DNA from: an uncultured Eubacteriales bacterium | GTDB lineage: Bacteria > Bacillota > Clostridia > Christensenellales > Borkfalkiaceae | Length of the DNA stretch: 5,641 nt | Reading direction: 5' to 3' | Assembly: GCA_949745625.1 (NCBI GenBank) | Contig: CATJZR010000032.1 | Location: 1 to 5,641, forward strand | Shown here: positions 1-5,542 of the stretch, in pieces | How the letters are laid out: each line of letters starts with the position of its first letter | Numbering within the stretch: the first letter of the stretch is position 1 | The notes under the pieces: model-generated | The model's input: only the letters and a program-made list of their open reading frames with translations | Told to the model about the DNA's origin: nothing | Database searches by the model: none | Translations under genes and position numbers: made by a program

Positions 1-111
1 CGCGCCCATTTCGCCGTTTAAAAGCACCACGTCGCCTCCGACGAGCGTCGCAGCGTACCTGCGCGCAAATTCAAAAGTATCCTTTTCGTTTTCGGAAATA
101 AAAACCGCCAT
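1..111 (-). CDS. tsaE: TsaE, tRNA t6A-biosynthesis ATPase (N-terminal fragment)
   Basis: Partial gene: the first 37 codons read leftward from ATG at 111-109 and run off the window edge. The translation begins MAVFISENEKD and continues with an FEFARRYAATL helix and then GDVVLLNGEMGA, which leads straight into the expected P-loop (GAGKT) just outside the window. This order, T-x-x-x-A-x-x-x-x-x-L followed by GD-h-h-x-L-x-G-x-x-GA, is typical of the TsaE/YjeE family. Members are about 140-160 residues long, so roughly a quarter is present. TsaE is a cytoplasmic P-loop ATPase that works with TsaB and TsaD to put threonylcarbamoyl on A37 of ANN-decoding tRNAs. The ATG was chosen because the protein begins where family members do and a consensus promoter ends 6 nt before it. 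No Shine-Dalgarno sequence precedes it. The Walker A lysine is not visible, so the call rests on the N-terminal pattern. Confidence 0.85.
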   Translation of the reverse strand, partial: MAVFISENEKDTFEFARRYAATLVGGDVVLLNGEMGA

Positions 112-117
112 AAGGGT

Positions 118-146
118 ATTATAACCCCGACGGCGATTTTTTGCAA
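118..146 (-). promoter_or_regulatory. Sigma-A-type promoter of tsaE, predicted leaderless
   Basis: On the minus strand, TTGCAA (146-141) is followed by a 17-bp spacer (140-124) and a perfect TATAAT (123-118). Six bases, ACCCTT, then lead to the ATG at 111. With a usual start point 7 nt after the -10 box, transcription would begin at the A of the ATG, so the mRNA would have no 5' leader. No ribosome binding site is visible. GGGT and ACCC flank the -10 box as 4-bp inverted arms, too short to call an operator. The rest of the gap, 147-226, is AT-rich near the promoter and holds only weak hairpins. Confidence 0.75.
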
Positions 147-226
147 CAATTTATTTTATTAAGTTTACGGTATTGAAAGCTTCTTCAAGCGAGTAACCGA
201 AGCGCAGCGGTAATCAGACCGACGCA

Positions 227-3200
227 TTAATAATCGTCGTCGTAATCGTCTTCGTCCTCGTCGTCATCTTCGTCGTCGTAATCGTCGTAATAGTCCGCGT
301 AACTCTTGCGGCGCGTCGCTGCAATTATTATCGCCAGCAAGGCTATCAACAGTATGCCGCCGCCTACCGCTATAAATATCCATATAGGTACGCCGCCGTT
401 TGCGGGCTCTTCGGGCGCAGGCTCTGCTGCCTCTACTCCGTAAGCGTTGAACACTATCTCTGCCCTGAACGCGCCGTCATAGTTGAATTTTACTATCCAG
501 CTCTCGTCCTCGCGCCGCGCCAAGGTATAATTTTTTACAATCGCCGCGTCGCCGTCTCCGTCAATAAAGTATACTTTAAGCTTTTCCAAAATAGCTTCTT
601 TCGTTTGCTCGCCGTCGCCGCAAATAGCCTTTATCACCGCGTCGGGCACCTTCAGGGTGAGAACGCAGTTCATTTCACCCGCGTACTCGTCGCCCAGCGT
701 TCCGTCCTCGTTCTTGTACCAGAGCTGAGCGTAGTACCCTGTTGCAAATCCGTAAATCTGCGGATATTCCTTTTGCGTATCGGACTGTATAACTTTGAAA
801 TCAGCATCTATATCCGTAGGCATATCTATCGAGCCGCCGCCGTTGGAGTCGTCGGCTTTCTTCGATACGATATACACTCCGTCTTCGCAGGTAATTTCAT
901 AGTATACGGCATATTCCTCTGCATACTCCCACGTTACGGGATATTCGCCAACCGTATCCTTATCCGCGGCGCATATAAGCACGTACGGCTTATCGCCCTC
1001 TAATATGCTGCCCTCGGTTACAGTAGCGGTTAGCTCGACAAGCTCTTCGCCCGCCTCGCTGCTTAAAGGGTCTATAACAAGCGTTACTTGGCGTTTGGTT
1101 ATAGTAAGCGTAGCCGTCATATCGGGTATCGCGTTATAATTTTGGTCGTCGCTTGTAAACTTTGCCGTTATTATATGCTCGCCTATTTCACTTACGCCGT
1201 TACCCTCGTAGGTTACGCTGACGCCCGCGGGCAACTCGCCGTTTATCTCTATCGAATGCTCCTGTCTGTCGTATTCCAAGGTAACGCTGTCAAAACTTAT
1301 TCCGCTTAAATCGTACTCGCCCTTGACCGTAACGGTATATTTCAATTCGAACCCGTTTTCGTATTCGCTGTCCGTGCCCGTATACGTTACGGTTACCGTA
1401 TATACGCCGGCATCTCTGATTTCCTGCACTTCTTGTTCGCCGAGCTTTATAGTTACTTCCGACGTTATTCCGCTTACTGCATTTCCGTCAGCATCCTTTA
1501 CCGTTCCCGTCGTTTCAATAGCTATCGCCTCGCCCGTATACGATACGCTAAGTTCCTCTCCGCCGTTTACCGTAATGCCGAGCCCGCTCTTGTCGTACAG
1601 TTTTTTATCGGTTATCGTAAGCGTTGCGGTTTTGTCCGCTATTTCATTATAGTTGGGATTGCTGTGCGTGAACTTAGCCGTTACCGTATGCTCGCCAAGC
1701 GTCGTTACGTCGTTGCCCTCATAAGTTACAGTTACTCCCTCGGGTACGTTCTGCGCCTCCATAGTGCAGTCGCCGCCGAGCGTCACCGTCTTATCCGCAA
1801 ACACTATTTTGTCCGCGTCGGGGTAGGCTACTTTATTTATCGTCAGCGTGCCCGTCTTAGTCTCCGTTATTGCCTCGTAGTTCGGGTTGCCGTGCGTAAA
1901 GCTTACCGTCACCGTATACACGCCGGCGTCCGTCGGTTCGTCCGAAGAATTATAACCGTTTGCCGCGCAAGTGTAGTTATATTCCGCTGTAACACCTTCG
2001 GGCAATTCTCCCGATATTTCCACTCCGTGTCCCGCTCCGTCATAGTCCGCCGCTACGTCATCTACGGTTATTCCGCTTAAATCGTAGGTAAGCGCGGACA
2101 CGGTAATTTTATCGAGCGCGCCCTTGGGAACGACGTATTTTACCTGCTCGCCGCCCTTTATATAGACGATGTAAAGCTCGCTTTTGCCCGTGCCTACGGC
2201 AAGCGTGCCTTCAAGCTGAAAATCGTCCTTGTCAAGCGTTTCGAATTTGCCCGTGTTGTAATTCCAGTATACCTGCACGGTGAACATCTCTTTTATGTCG
2301 TTCAGCGGCGTATTCGGGTAAATGGTTGCGCCGTTTTGGTTGAAGTCAACGCTCTTTACGCTGTCTATTTCCGCGGCTATAACCTCGACCGTAAACGAGC
2401 AGTCGTAGCCGTTGCTTTCAACGTGCACGGTGTTTGTACCTGCATGGAACACGCTCTGCGGCGTGCCGTCTTTCATTACCGCAAGCGTGTAGTCCGAAGT
2501 CGTTTCTTTATATCCGCTTTCGTATACGAACGTTACTTTAAGGTTGAAAGGCGAAGCTTTCAGCTTATCCAAAGAATGTGACGTATACAGCTTGCCCGTT
2601 CCGGTGCCGTCCTCGTCAACGGTCGCCTCGATACCCATTAGTTCGTCTTCAAGATAGGTAATGTCTACCGTACATTCCTTGGTGTTGTAGTTGTTTGCGT
2701 CAGTTGGCGTAAACGTACAGTTATACTTTTTCTGCGAAGTTGACGGAGTCTGACCCGATACCCAGGCGAACGTGCCGGCCGTACCTCCCTCAGCGGCATT
2801 TTTTACCGCCGCCGTCTTGTCGTCGTTGAGCGGCAAGCCCGCCGTTATATACAGGTTGCCCTCTTTTATAAGCTTAGCCGTGACCTTAGGGTCCGCTTTG
2901 GCGATTACTATTTTAAACTTTTTACTGCCGCCGTTGCTCGTTGCGCCCGTCCACTTTAAAGCGTCCGCCAGCGTCATTGTAACCTCGTACTCGCCCGCGT
3001 TGACGATTTCATTTGTTTCGACGGGTTTAGCCGCATTGCCCGAATAGTCCTTGTAGGTTACGCTTACGCTTTTGATAAACGCAGTATTGTTATAGATATT
3101 CAAATCGAGCCAGGCAGGTTTTTCCGTCGACGACAAATCGCTTATCCACTTATTACTTCCGTCGTATGTAAGATTGGTTATGTCGCTCGGCGCAGTGACC

Positions 3201-4783
3201 GTGTTGCCGATAGAGTAAGCGCAGTATATTTCTTCTGTGGAATTGTCTGCGCTTGACGACGTATAAAGCATTGTTAAATTGTGCGTTGAAAGCGACACTC
3301 CCGACGGCATATTGACGGTTACAAATTTGTTGTCGGTTGCAGAAGTACTGCCCATTGTAACAGCCGTCTGCCAGTCCACGGAGCCGTCCGTCTTTGTCTT
3401 ATCCGATAACAGCAGAACTATACTACCGCCGGTCTTGCCCGTGGGATTGTTGTACGAGATATTTAACGTACCGTCCTTTTCTGCTATCGTTGCCTTTGCG
3501 TTAGACGAATTGGCAGCGTAGTTCGAGCTTTTGAAATACAGATTGTATTCGGGGGTCGGCGTAGTAAGCGTCATATCCGTCCAGCCGCTTGCGGGTTTAG
3601 CCACAGTCGCATACGCCACTTTGCTTGTATCCAAGTTAAATGCAGGACGCACACCGCTTGAACTAGCGACGTAGCTAAGCCCCACATAGCCCGACGAACG
3701 CCCGACAAGTGCGCGTGAATATACGGTATCGTAACGACCGGCCAAACGAAGCCAGTACAAATCTGTTAAGTCATTCTGAAATTGCAGACAAGATACGGTT
3801 TTGTTGTTAAAATCATTACCGCTTCCGTCGTAATAACCGGGATAACGGTCTGATTCTTCACCTGACCAGGCAGCGCCTAAAACGTAGTCCGCATATGTCG
3901 TGTTCGTCGCTTTAACAACGCCACTCGTTAAGCCGTCCCCTACAAAACCGTAGCTTACATTGTTTATATCGTAGTAGTCCAAAAGAAACAGCTTGTCACC
4001 GCTTGTGGTTTCACGCACGCCACCCTCTGCCGTCAACTCGGCATATTGCGCCGTACCCGTACCCAAAATCCTTTGGTTGTACTTACCGTTTATGCCGTAG
4101 CTGTTTACCGTAATTCCCTGTTTCTTATAGAGGTACTGCGACTGTGTGGTATCAAAACCAAAGTTATCCGTTGTGTACTCGCCTGCGGCAGCGATTGAAT
4201 TTTGTTCATTTAAATTAAACAGCTTACCGTAATAAGACTGGTCTACCTCTACGCTTTTTGCGTTTACATTAGGCATTGTAGTGCCGCTTACGCTATTCGG
4301 GTAGTTGCCGCCGTTTAATAACGCACGCATATAACTTGTACCCCAGAATGCATAGTTAGGGTTTTCTTGATTATCGTTGTATTGACTTATACCAACCTGT
4401 TTATCCGACCATAGTAAAAGGTTGTTGCTGCCGCTGCCGTATTTTGTATCTTTTACCGCAAGCACGCGCCATTTAACGGGAGCGTTGCCGTTCGTGCCCA
4501 TATAGACGTACTCTTTCTGCGCGCCCTCGAAGCCGTTCAAAATATTGCCGTTTCCGTTTAAATCGAGATAAGCCGCGCTTGCTTTAACCTGCGCGGAAGC
4601 TGCCGCGTTTGCCGTTCTATTCGTGCCGAACGGCACGAAAAAAGCGCAGAAAACCATTACTGCGCTAATAAAAAACAATATTAAAGACAGCCGAAGCCTG
4701 CGGCTACGGCTTATGCTACAAGGGGCGTACCCCCCCCCTATATTTTTGTGAAATTTACTGTAACTTTTTAACATAATCATCAC
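227..4783 (-). CDS. Giant surface protein: signal peptide, DUF6273-like domain, Ig/MBG-like repeats, TM anchor, Asp/Tyr tail
   Basis: Likely an exported protein anchored in the membrane by its C-terminus; its ligand or role is unknown. Residues are counted from GTG at 4783. In order: a long basic N-terminal region with a G9-encoded Gly16-18; a hydrophobic signal segment (about 32-52) ending near an ANA/A cleavage site (about 60); a DUF6273-like domain (about 75-395; landmarks KWRVLAV, LLLWSD, YMRALLNGG, YWLRLAGR, GVRPAFNLD); a beta-rich region (about 405-530); Ig-like modules at about 531-628, 629-710, 711-802 and 803-896; an MBG-like repeat array (899-1310); a membrane-proximal domain (about 1322-1450); a transmembrane helix (about 1464-1489); then RRK and a 25-residue tail with 14 Asp, 3 Glu and 6 Tyr. 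No LPXTG sorting signal was seen. Starts GTG 4783, ATG 4780 and ATG 4774 are all in frame; the promoter lies so close that the leader would be about 2-11 nt. The gene is monocistronic or co-transcribed with tcdA. Adhesin or sensor roles are only guesses. Confidence 0.85.
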   Translation of the reverse strand: MMIMLKSYSKFHKNIGGGYAPCSISRSRRLRLSLILFFISAVMVFCAFFVPFGTNRTANAAASAQVKASAAYLDLNGNGNILNGFEGAQKEYVYMGTNGNAPVKWRVLAVKDTKYGSGSNNLLLWSDKQVGISQYNDNQENPNYAFWGTSYMRALLNGGNYPNSVSGTTMPNVNAKSVEVDQSYYGKLFNLNEQNSIAAAGEYTTDNFGFDTTQSQYLYKKQGITVNSYGINGKYNQRILGTGTAQYAELTAEGGVRETTSGDKLFLLDYYDINNVSYGFVGDGLTSGVVKATNTTYADYVLGAAWSGEESDRYPGYYDGSGNDFNNKTVSCLQFQNDLTDLYWLRLAGRYDTVYSRALVGRSSGYVGLSYVASSSGVRPAFNLDTSKVAYATVAKPASGWTDMTLTTPTPEYNLYFKSSNYAANSSNAKATIAEKDGTLNISYNNPTGKTGGSIVLLLSDKTKTDGSVDWQTAVTMGSTSATDNKFVTVNMPSGVSLSTHNLTMLYTSSSADNSTEEIYCAYSIGNTVTAPSDITNLTYDGSNKWISDLSSTEKPAWLDLNIYNNTAFIKSVSVTYKDYSGNAAKPVETNEIVNAGEYEVTMTLADALKWTGATSNGGSKKFKIVIAKADPKVTAKLIKEGNLYITAGLPLNDDKTAAVKNAAEGGTAGTFAWVSGQTPSTSQKKYNCTFTPTDANNYNTKECTVDITYLEDELMGIEATVDEDGTGTGKLYTSHSLDKLKASPFNLKVTFVYESGYKETTSDYTLAVMKDGTPQSVFHAGTNTVHVESNGYDCSFTVEVIAAEIDSVKSVDFNQNGATIYPNTPLNDIKEMFTVQVYWNYNTGKFETLDKDDFQLEGTLAVGTGKSELYIVYIKGGEQVKYVVPKGALDKITVSALTYDLSGITVDDVAADYDGAGHGVEISGELPEGVTAEYNYTCAANGYNSSDEPTDAGVYTVTVSFTHGNPNYEAITETKTGTLTINKVAYPDADKIVFADKTVTLGGDCTMEAQNVPEGVTVTYEGNDVTTLGEHTVTAKFTHSNPNYNEIADKTATLTITDKKLYDKSGLGITVNGGEELSVSYTGEAIAIETTGTVKDADGNAVSGITSEVTIKLGEQEVQEIRDAGVYTVTVTYTGTDSEYENGFELKYTVTVKGEYDLSGISFDSVTLEYDRQEHSIEINGELPAGVSVTYEGNGVSEIGEHIITAKFTSDDQNYNAIPDMTATLTITKRQVTLVIDPLSSEAGEELVELTATVTEGSILEGDKPYVLICAADKDTVGEYPVTWEYAEEYAVYYEITCEDGVYIVSKKADDSNGGGSIDMPTDIDADFKVIQSDTQKEYPQIYGFATGYYAQLWYKNEDGTLGDEYAGEMNCVLTLKVPDAVIKAICGDGEQTKEAILEKLKVYFIDGDGDAAIVKNYTLARREDESWIVKFNYDGAFRAEIVFNAYGVEAAEPAPEEPANGGVPIWIFIAVGGGILLIALLAIIIAATRRKSYADYYDDYDDEDDDEDEDDYDDDY
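230..316 (-). repeat. GAC/GAT-rich low-complexity tract coding the acidic Asp/Tyr tail
   Basis: The last 29 codons of the surface gene are an imperfect trinucleotide repeat of GAC/GAT (Asp) broken by GAA/GAG and TAC/TAT. It follows the stop-transfer RRK at residues 1491-1493. By the positive-inside rule, and with the signal peptide exporting the N-terminal part, this tail should sit in the cytoplasm. The mixture of GAC, GAT and GAG codons means the repeat is not pure, so slippage is possible but not strongly expected. In-frame changes would alter only tail length. Confidence 0.75.
317..394 (-). other. C-terminal transmembrane anchor of the surface protein
   Basis: Codons 1464-1489 encode an uninterrupted hydrophobic helix (VPIWIFIAVGGGILLIALLA followed by IIIAAT), bounded outside by a Pro/Glu/Ala-rich linker (EAAEPAPEEPANGG) and inside by RRK. 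This fits a single-pass helix with N-out, C-in topology. It replaces the sortase signal that many Gram-positive Ig-repeat proteins carry. Confidence 0.85.
854..2089 (-). repeat. Array of MBG/Ig-like repeat modules in the surface protein
   Basis: Five modules of about 75-95 residues run in tandem: A 899-984 (1832-2089), B 985-1060 (1604-1831), C 1061-1156 (1316-1603), D 1157-1230 (1094-1315) and E 1231-1310 (854-1093). A and D share the front end, YDLSGI followed by EI-S/N-GELP-x-GV. B and D share VTYEGN, a GEH-x-x-TAKFT strand and NYN-x-I-x-D-x-TATLTIT. A, C and D share AGVYTVTV or close variants. The pattern resembles MBG-type domains, small beta-sandwich modules of bacterial surface proteins. 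At DNA level B and D differ at many synonymous sites, so the duplications look old and the protein is held by selection. Module E is the most diverged and its assignment is weaker. Confidence 0.7.
3599..4561 (-). other. DUF6273-like domain of the surface protein
   Basis: Codons about 75-395 form one globular unit. Typical landmarks are an early KWRVLAV strand, LLLWSD, a W-G-T-S-Y-M-R-x-L-L-N-G helix, LFLLDYYDI, and a closing YWLRLAGR ... SSSGVRPAFNLD. DUF6273 domains are common in clostridial extracellular proteins and have no established function that I know of. The family name is from recall of this motif order; a profile search would settle it. Confidence 0.65.
4604..4693 (-). other. Signal peptide with unusually long N-terminal region
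   Basis: Codons 31-60 encode RLRLSLILFFISAVMVFCAF and then FVPFGTNRTANA. This is a basic lead, a hydrophobic core of about 20 residues and an A-N-A site before AASAQ, matching Sec export and signal peptidase I. About 30 residues precede the core, longer than most signal peptides, and they contain the Gly tract encoded by the G9 run. No better start codon with a ribosome site lies between the tract and the core. Confidence 0.75.
4730..4738 (-). repeat. Nine-base poly-G tract in the 5' coding region (candidate phase-variation site)
   Basis: The plus strand shows nine consecutive C residues, which is G9 in the coding strand, forming codons Gly16-Gly18 of the surface protein about 45 nt after the start. 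It is in frame as sequenced. With G10 the reading runs V-R-P-L and stops at TAG; with G8 it runs through T-P-L-V-A and stops at TAA. Either change would leave a peptide of only 22-23 residues. Confidence 0.8.
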
Positions 4784-4791
4784 CCGATATG

Positions 4792-4820
4792 ATTATATCA
4801 CTCTTTTTCGACGTTTTCAA
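4792..4820 (-). promoter_or_regulatory. Extended -10 sigma-A-type promoter of the surface gene
   Basis: On the minus strand, TTGAAA (4820-4815) is followed by a 17-bp spacer and TATAAT (4797-4792). The TGA immediately before the hexamer gives an extended -10 (TGnTATAAT). The predicted start point near 4785 leaves 2 nt before GTG 4783, 5 nt before ATG 4780 or 11 nt before ATG 4774. The 57-bp gap after the tcdA stop is almost entirely this promoter. A 5-bp inverted repeat, GATAT-AATC-ATATC (4799-4786), overlaps the -10 box and could bind a regulator, though chance is a fair alternative. Confidence 0.75.
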
Positions 4821-4840
4821 TCTTTTTTCTTAAAAATGTA

Positions 4841-5506
4841 TTATTTAATCAAATCTTTTATAACTTCGCCCGCGATTATCAGCCCCGCAACCGACGGGAC
4901 GAACGCGCAGCTTGCAGGTACTTCGCCGCTTTTTTTAGGCTCTTCCTCGGAATACACCACTTTAAGCCCTTTAACCCCGCGTTTTTTCAGCTCGCGCCGC
5001 ATAACCCGCGCAAGCGGGCAGACCGAAGTGGAATATATATCGGCAACTTTAAACGCGGCAGGGTCAAGCTTGTTGCCCGCGCCCATACAGCTGATTACGG
5101 GCACGCCCGCGGCGTTTACCGCAATGGCTATTTTTGCGGACACGGTGTCTACCGCGTCGACGATATAATCGTAAACCGAAAAGTCGAACGGCGTTTCGGG
5201 CAGATAAAAAATTCTGTGCTCCGTCACTCTGCAAGCGGGGTTTATATCCGCAATGCGCCCCCGCGCGACCTCCGTCTTATACCGCCCCAAGGTCGAATGA
5301 AGCGCGTATATCTGGCGGTTTAAGTTGCTTTCGGCTACTCTGTCGGGGTCGATTAAATCAATAGCGCCGACGCCCGAACGCGCCAGCGCCTCGGCGGTAT
5401 AGCCGCCCACGCCGCCTATGCCGAATACGGCAACGCGCGCGGCGACAAGCTTTTCAAGCGCGGCGTCGCCTATCAAAAGGCGTGTCCGCGAAAATGCGTC
5501 TTCCAT
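4841..5506 (-). CDS. tcdA: TcdA, tRNA threonylcarbamoyladenosine dehydratase (ThiF/E1-like)
   Basis: Cytoplasmic E1-like enzyme. The family uses ATP to activate and dehydrate t6A37 of tRNA to cyclic ct6A. The 221-residue protein opens with FSRTRLLIGDAALEKL (5-20), the usual TcdA start. It then shows the nucleotide-binding GIGGVG (29-34), ALARSGVG (40-47), LIDPDRV...SNLNRQ (51-65), K77, DAVDT (117-121), CMGAGNKLDP (140-149), TSVCPLARVMRRELKKRGVK (160-179), VVYSEEEP (183-190) and AFVPSVAGLIIAGEVIKDLI (201-220). It is shorter than the roughly 250 residues usual for the family; the shortening lies between VVYSEEEP and AFVPSVAG, where other members carry a longer loop. The motif order separates it from ThiF and MoeB, which have a CxxC zinc site not seen here. 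Start is ATG 5506, with no Shine-Dalgarno sequence. It lies upstream of the surface gene with no visible terminator between them, so read-through is possible. Confidence 0.9.
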   Translation of the reverse strand: MEDAFSRTRLLIGDAALEKLVAARVAVFGIGGVGGYTAEALARSGVGAIDLIDPDRVAESNLNRQIYALHSTLGRYKTEVARGRIADINPACRVTEHRIFYLPETPFDFSVYDYIVDAVDTVSAKIAIAVNAAGVPVISCMGAGNKLDPAAFKVADIYSTSVCPLARVMRRELKKRGVKGLKVVYSEEEPKKSGEVPASCAFVPSVAGLIIAGEVIKDLIK

Positions 5507-5512
5507 ACTACA

Positions 5513-5541
5513 AATATAGCAATTTGCGCGCGAATTGTCAA
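5513..5541 (-). promoter_or_regulatory. Consensus sigma-A-type promoter of tcdA, predicted leaderless
   Basis: On the minus strand, a perfect TTGACA (5541-5536) is followed by a 17-bp spacer and TATATT (5518-5513). Six bases, TGTAGT, then lead to ATG at 5506. The predicted start point is the A of the ATG. The -35 box begins one base after the stop codon of the upstream gene. No ribosome binding site is present between promoter and start. Confidence 0.8.
5520..5537. promoter_or_regulatory. 18-bp near-perfect palindrome inside the tcdA promoter (candidate operator)
   Basis: CAATTTGCGCGCGAATTG on the plus strand pairs with itself at 8 of 9 positions; only the T5525/G5532 pair fails. It fills the spacer between -35 and -10 and overlaps the last two bases of the -35 box, a position where a bound dimeric repressor would block polymerase. 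No regulator is encoded in the window and no second copy was seen. Confidence 0.4.
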
Positions 5542-5542
5542 G

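Noticed and set aside
114..128. Palindromic GGGT/ACCC arms around the tsaE -10 box
   Set aside because: Only 4-bp arms around TATAAT; readily explained by chance.
173..210. Possible terminator after the surface gene (arms TTGAA/TTCAA at 173-188; ACCG/CGGT at about 196-211)
   Set aside because: Stems are only 4-5 bp and no U-rich run follows in the transcript direction, so this is not a convincing intrinsic terminator.
317..470. LPXTG-type sortase signal before the C-terminal helix
   Set aside because: The stretch before the helix reads PAPEEPANGGVPIW; no LPXTG or close variant is present, and the tail after the helix is acidic and longer than in sortase substrates.
1433..2080. A 215-codon open frame on the plus strand, and several shorter ones opposite the surface gene and tcdA
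   Set aside because: They lie wholly antisense to clearly coding sequence, have no recognisable domains, show Arg/Tyr/Val-rich composition typical of reverse-strand translation, and lack promoters or ribosome sites.
4722..4738. mRNA hairpin between the G tract and downstream GCCCC
   Set aside because: A 4-bp GC stem with a short loop can be drawn, but the G tract can pair in several registers and nothing else suggests a regulatory structure; the homopolymer itself is the stronger signal.
4784..4840. Riboswitch or attenuator between tcdA and the surface gene
   Set aside because: The 57-bp gap is filled by the promoter and leaves no leader long enough for a structured RNA.
5513..5541. Bacteroidetes-type promoter (TAnnTTTG) reading of the tcdA upstream region
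   Set aside because: TATATTTG fits that consensus, but TTGACA with an exact 17-bp spacer and the two other TATAAT promoters fit sigma-A better, and the protein families point to Clostridia.
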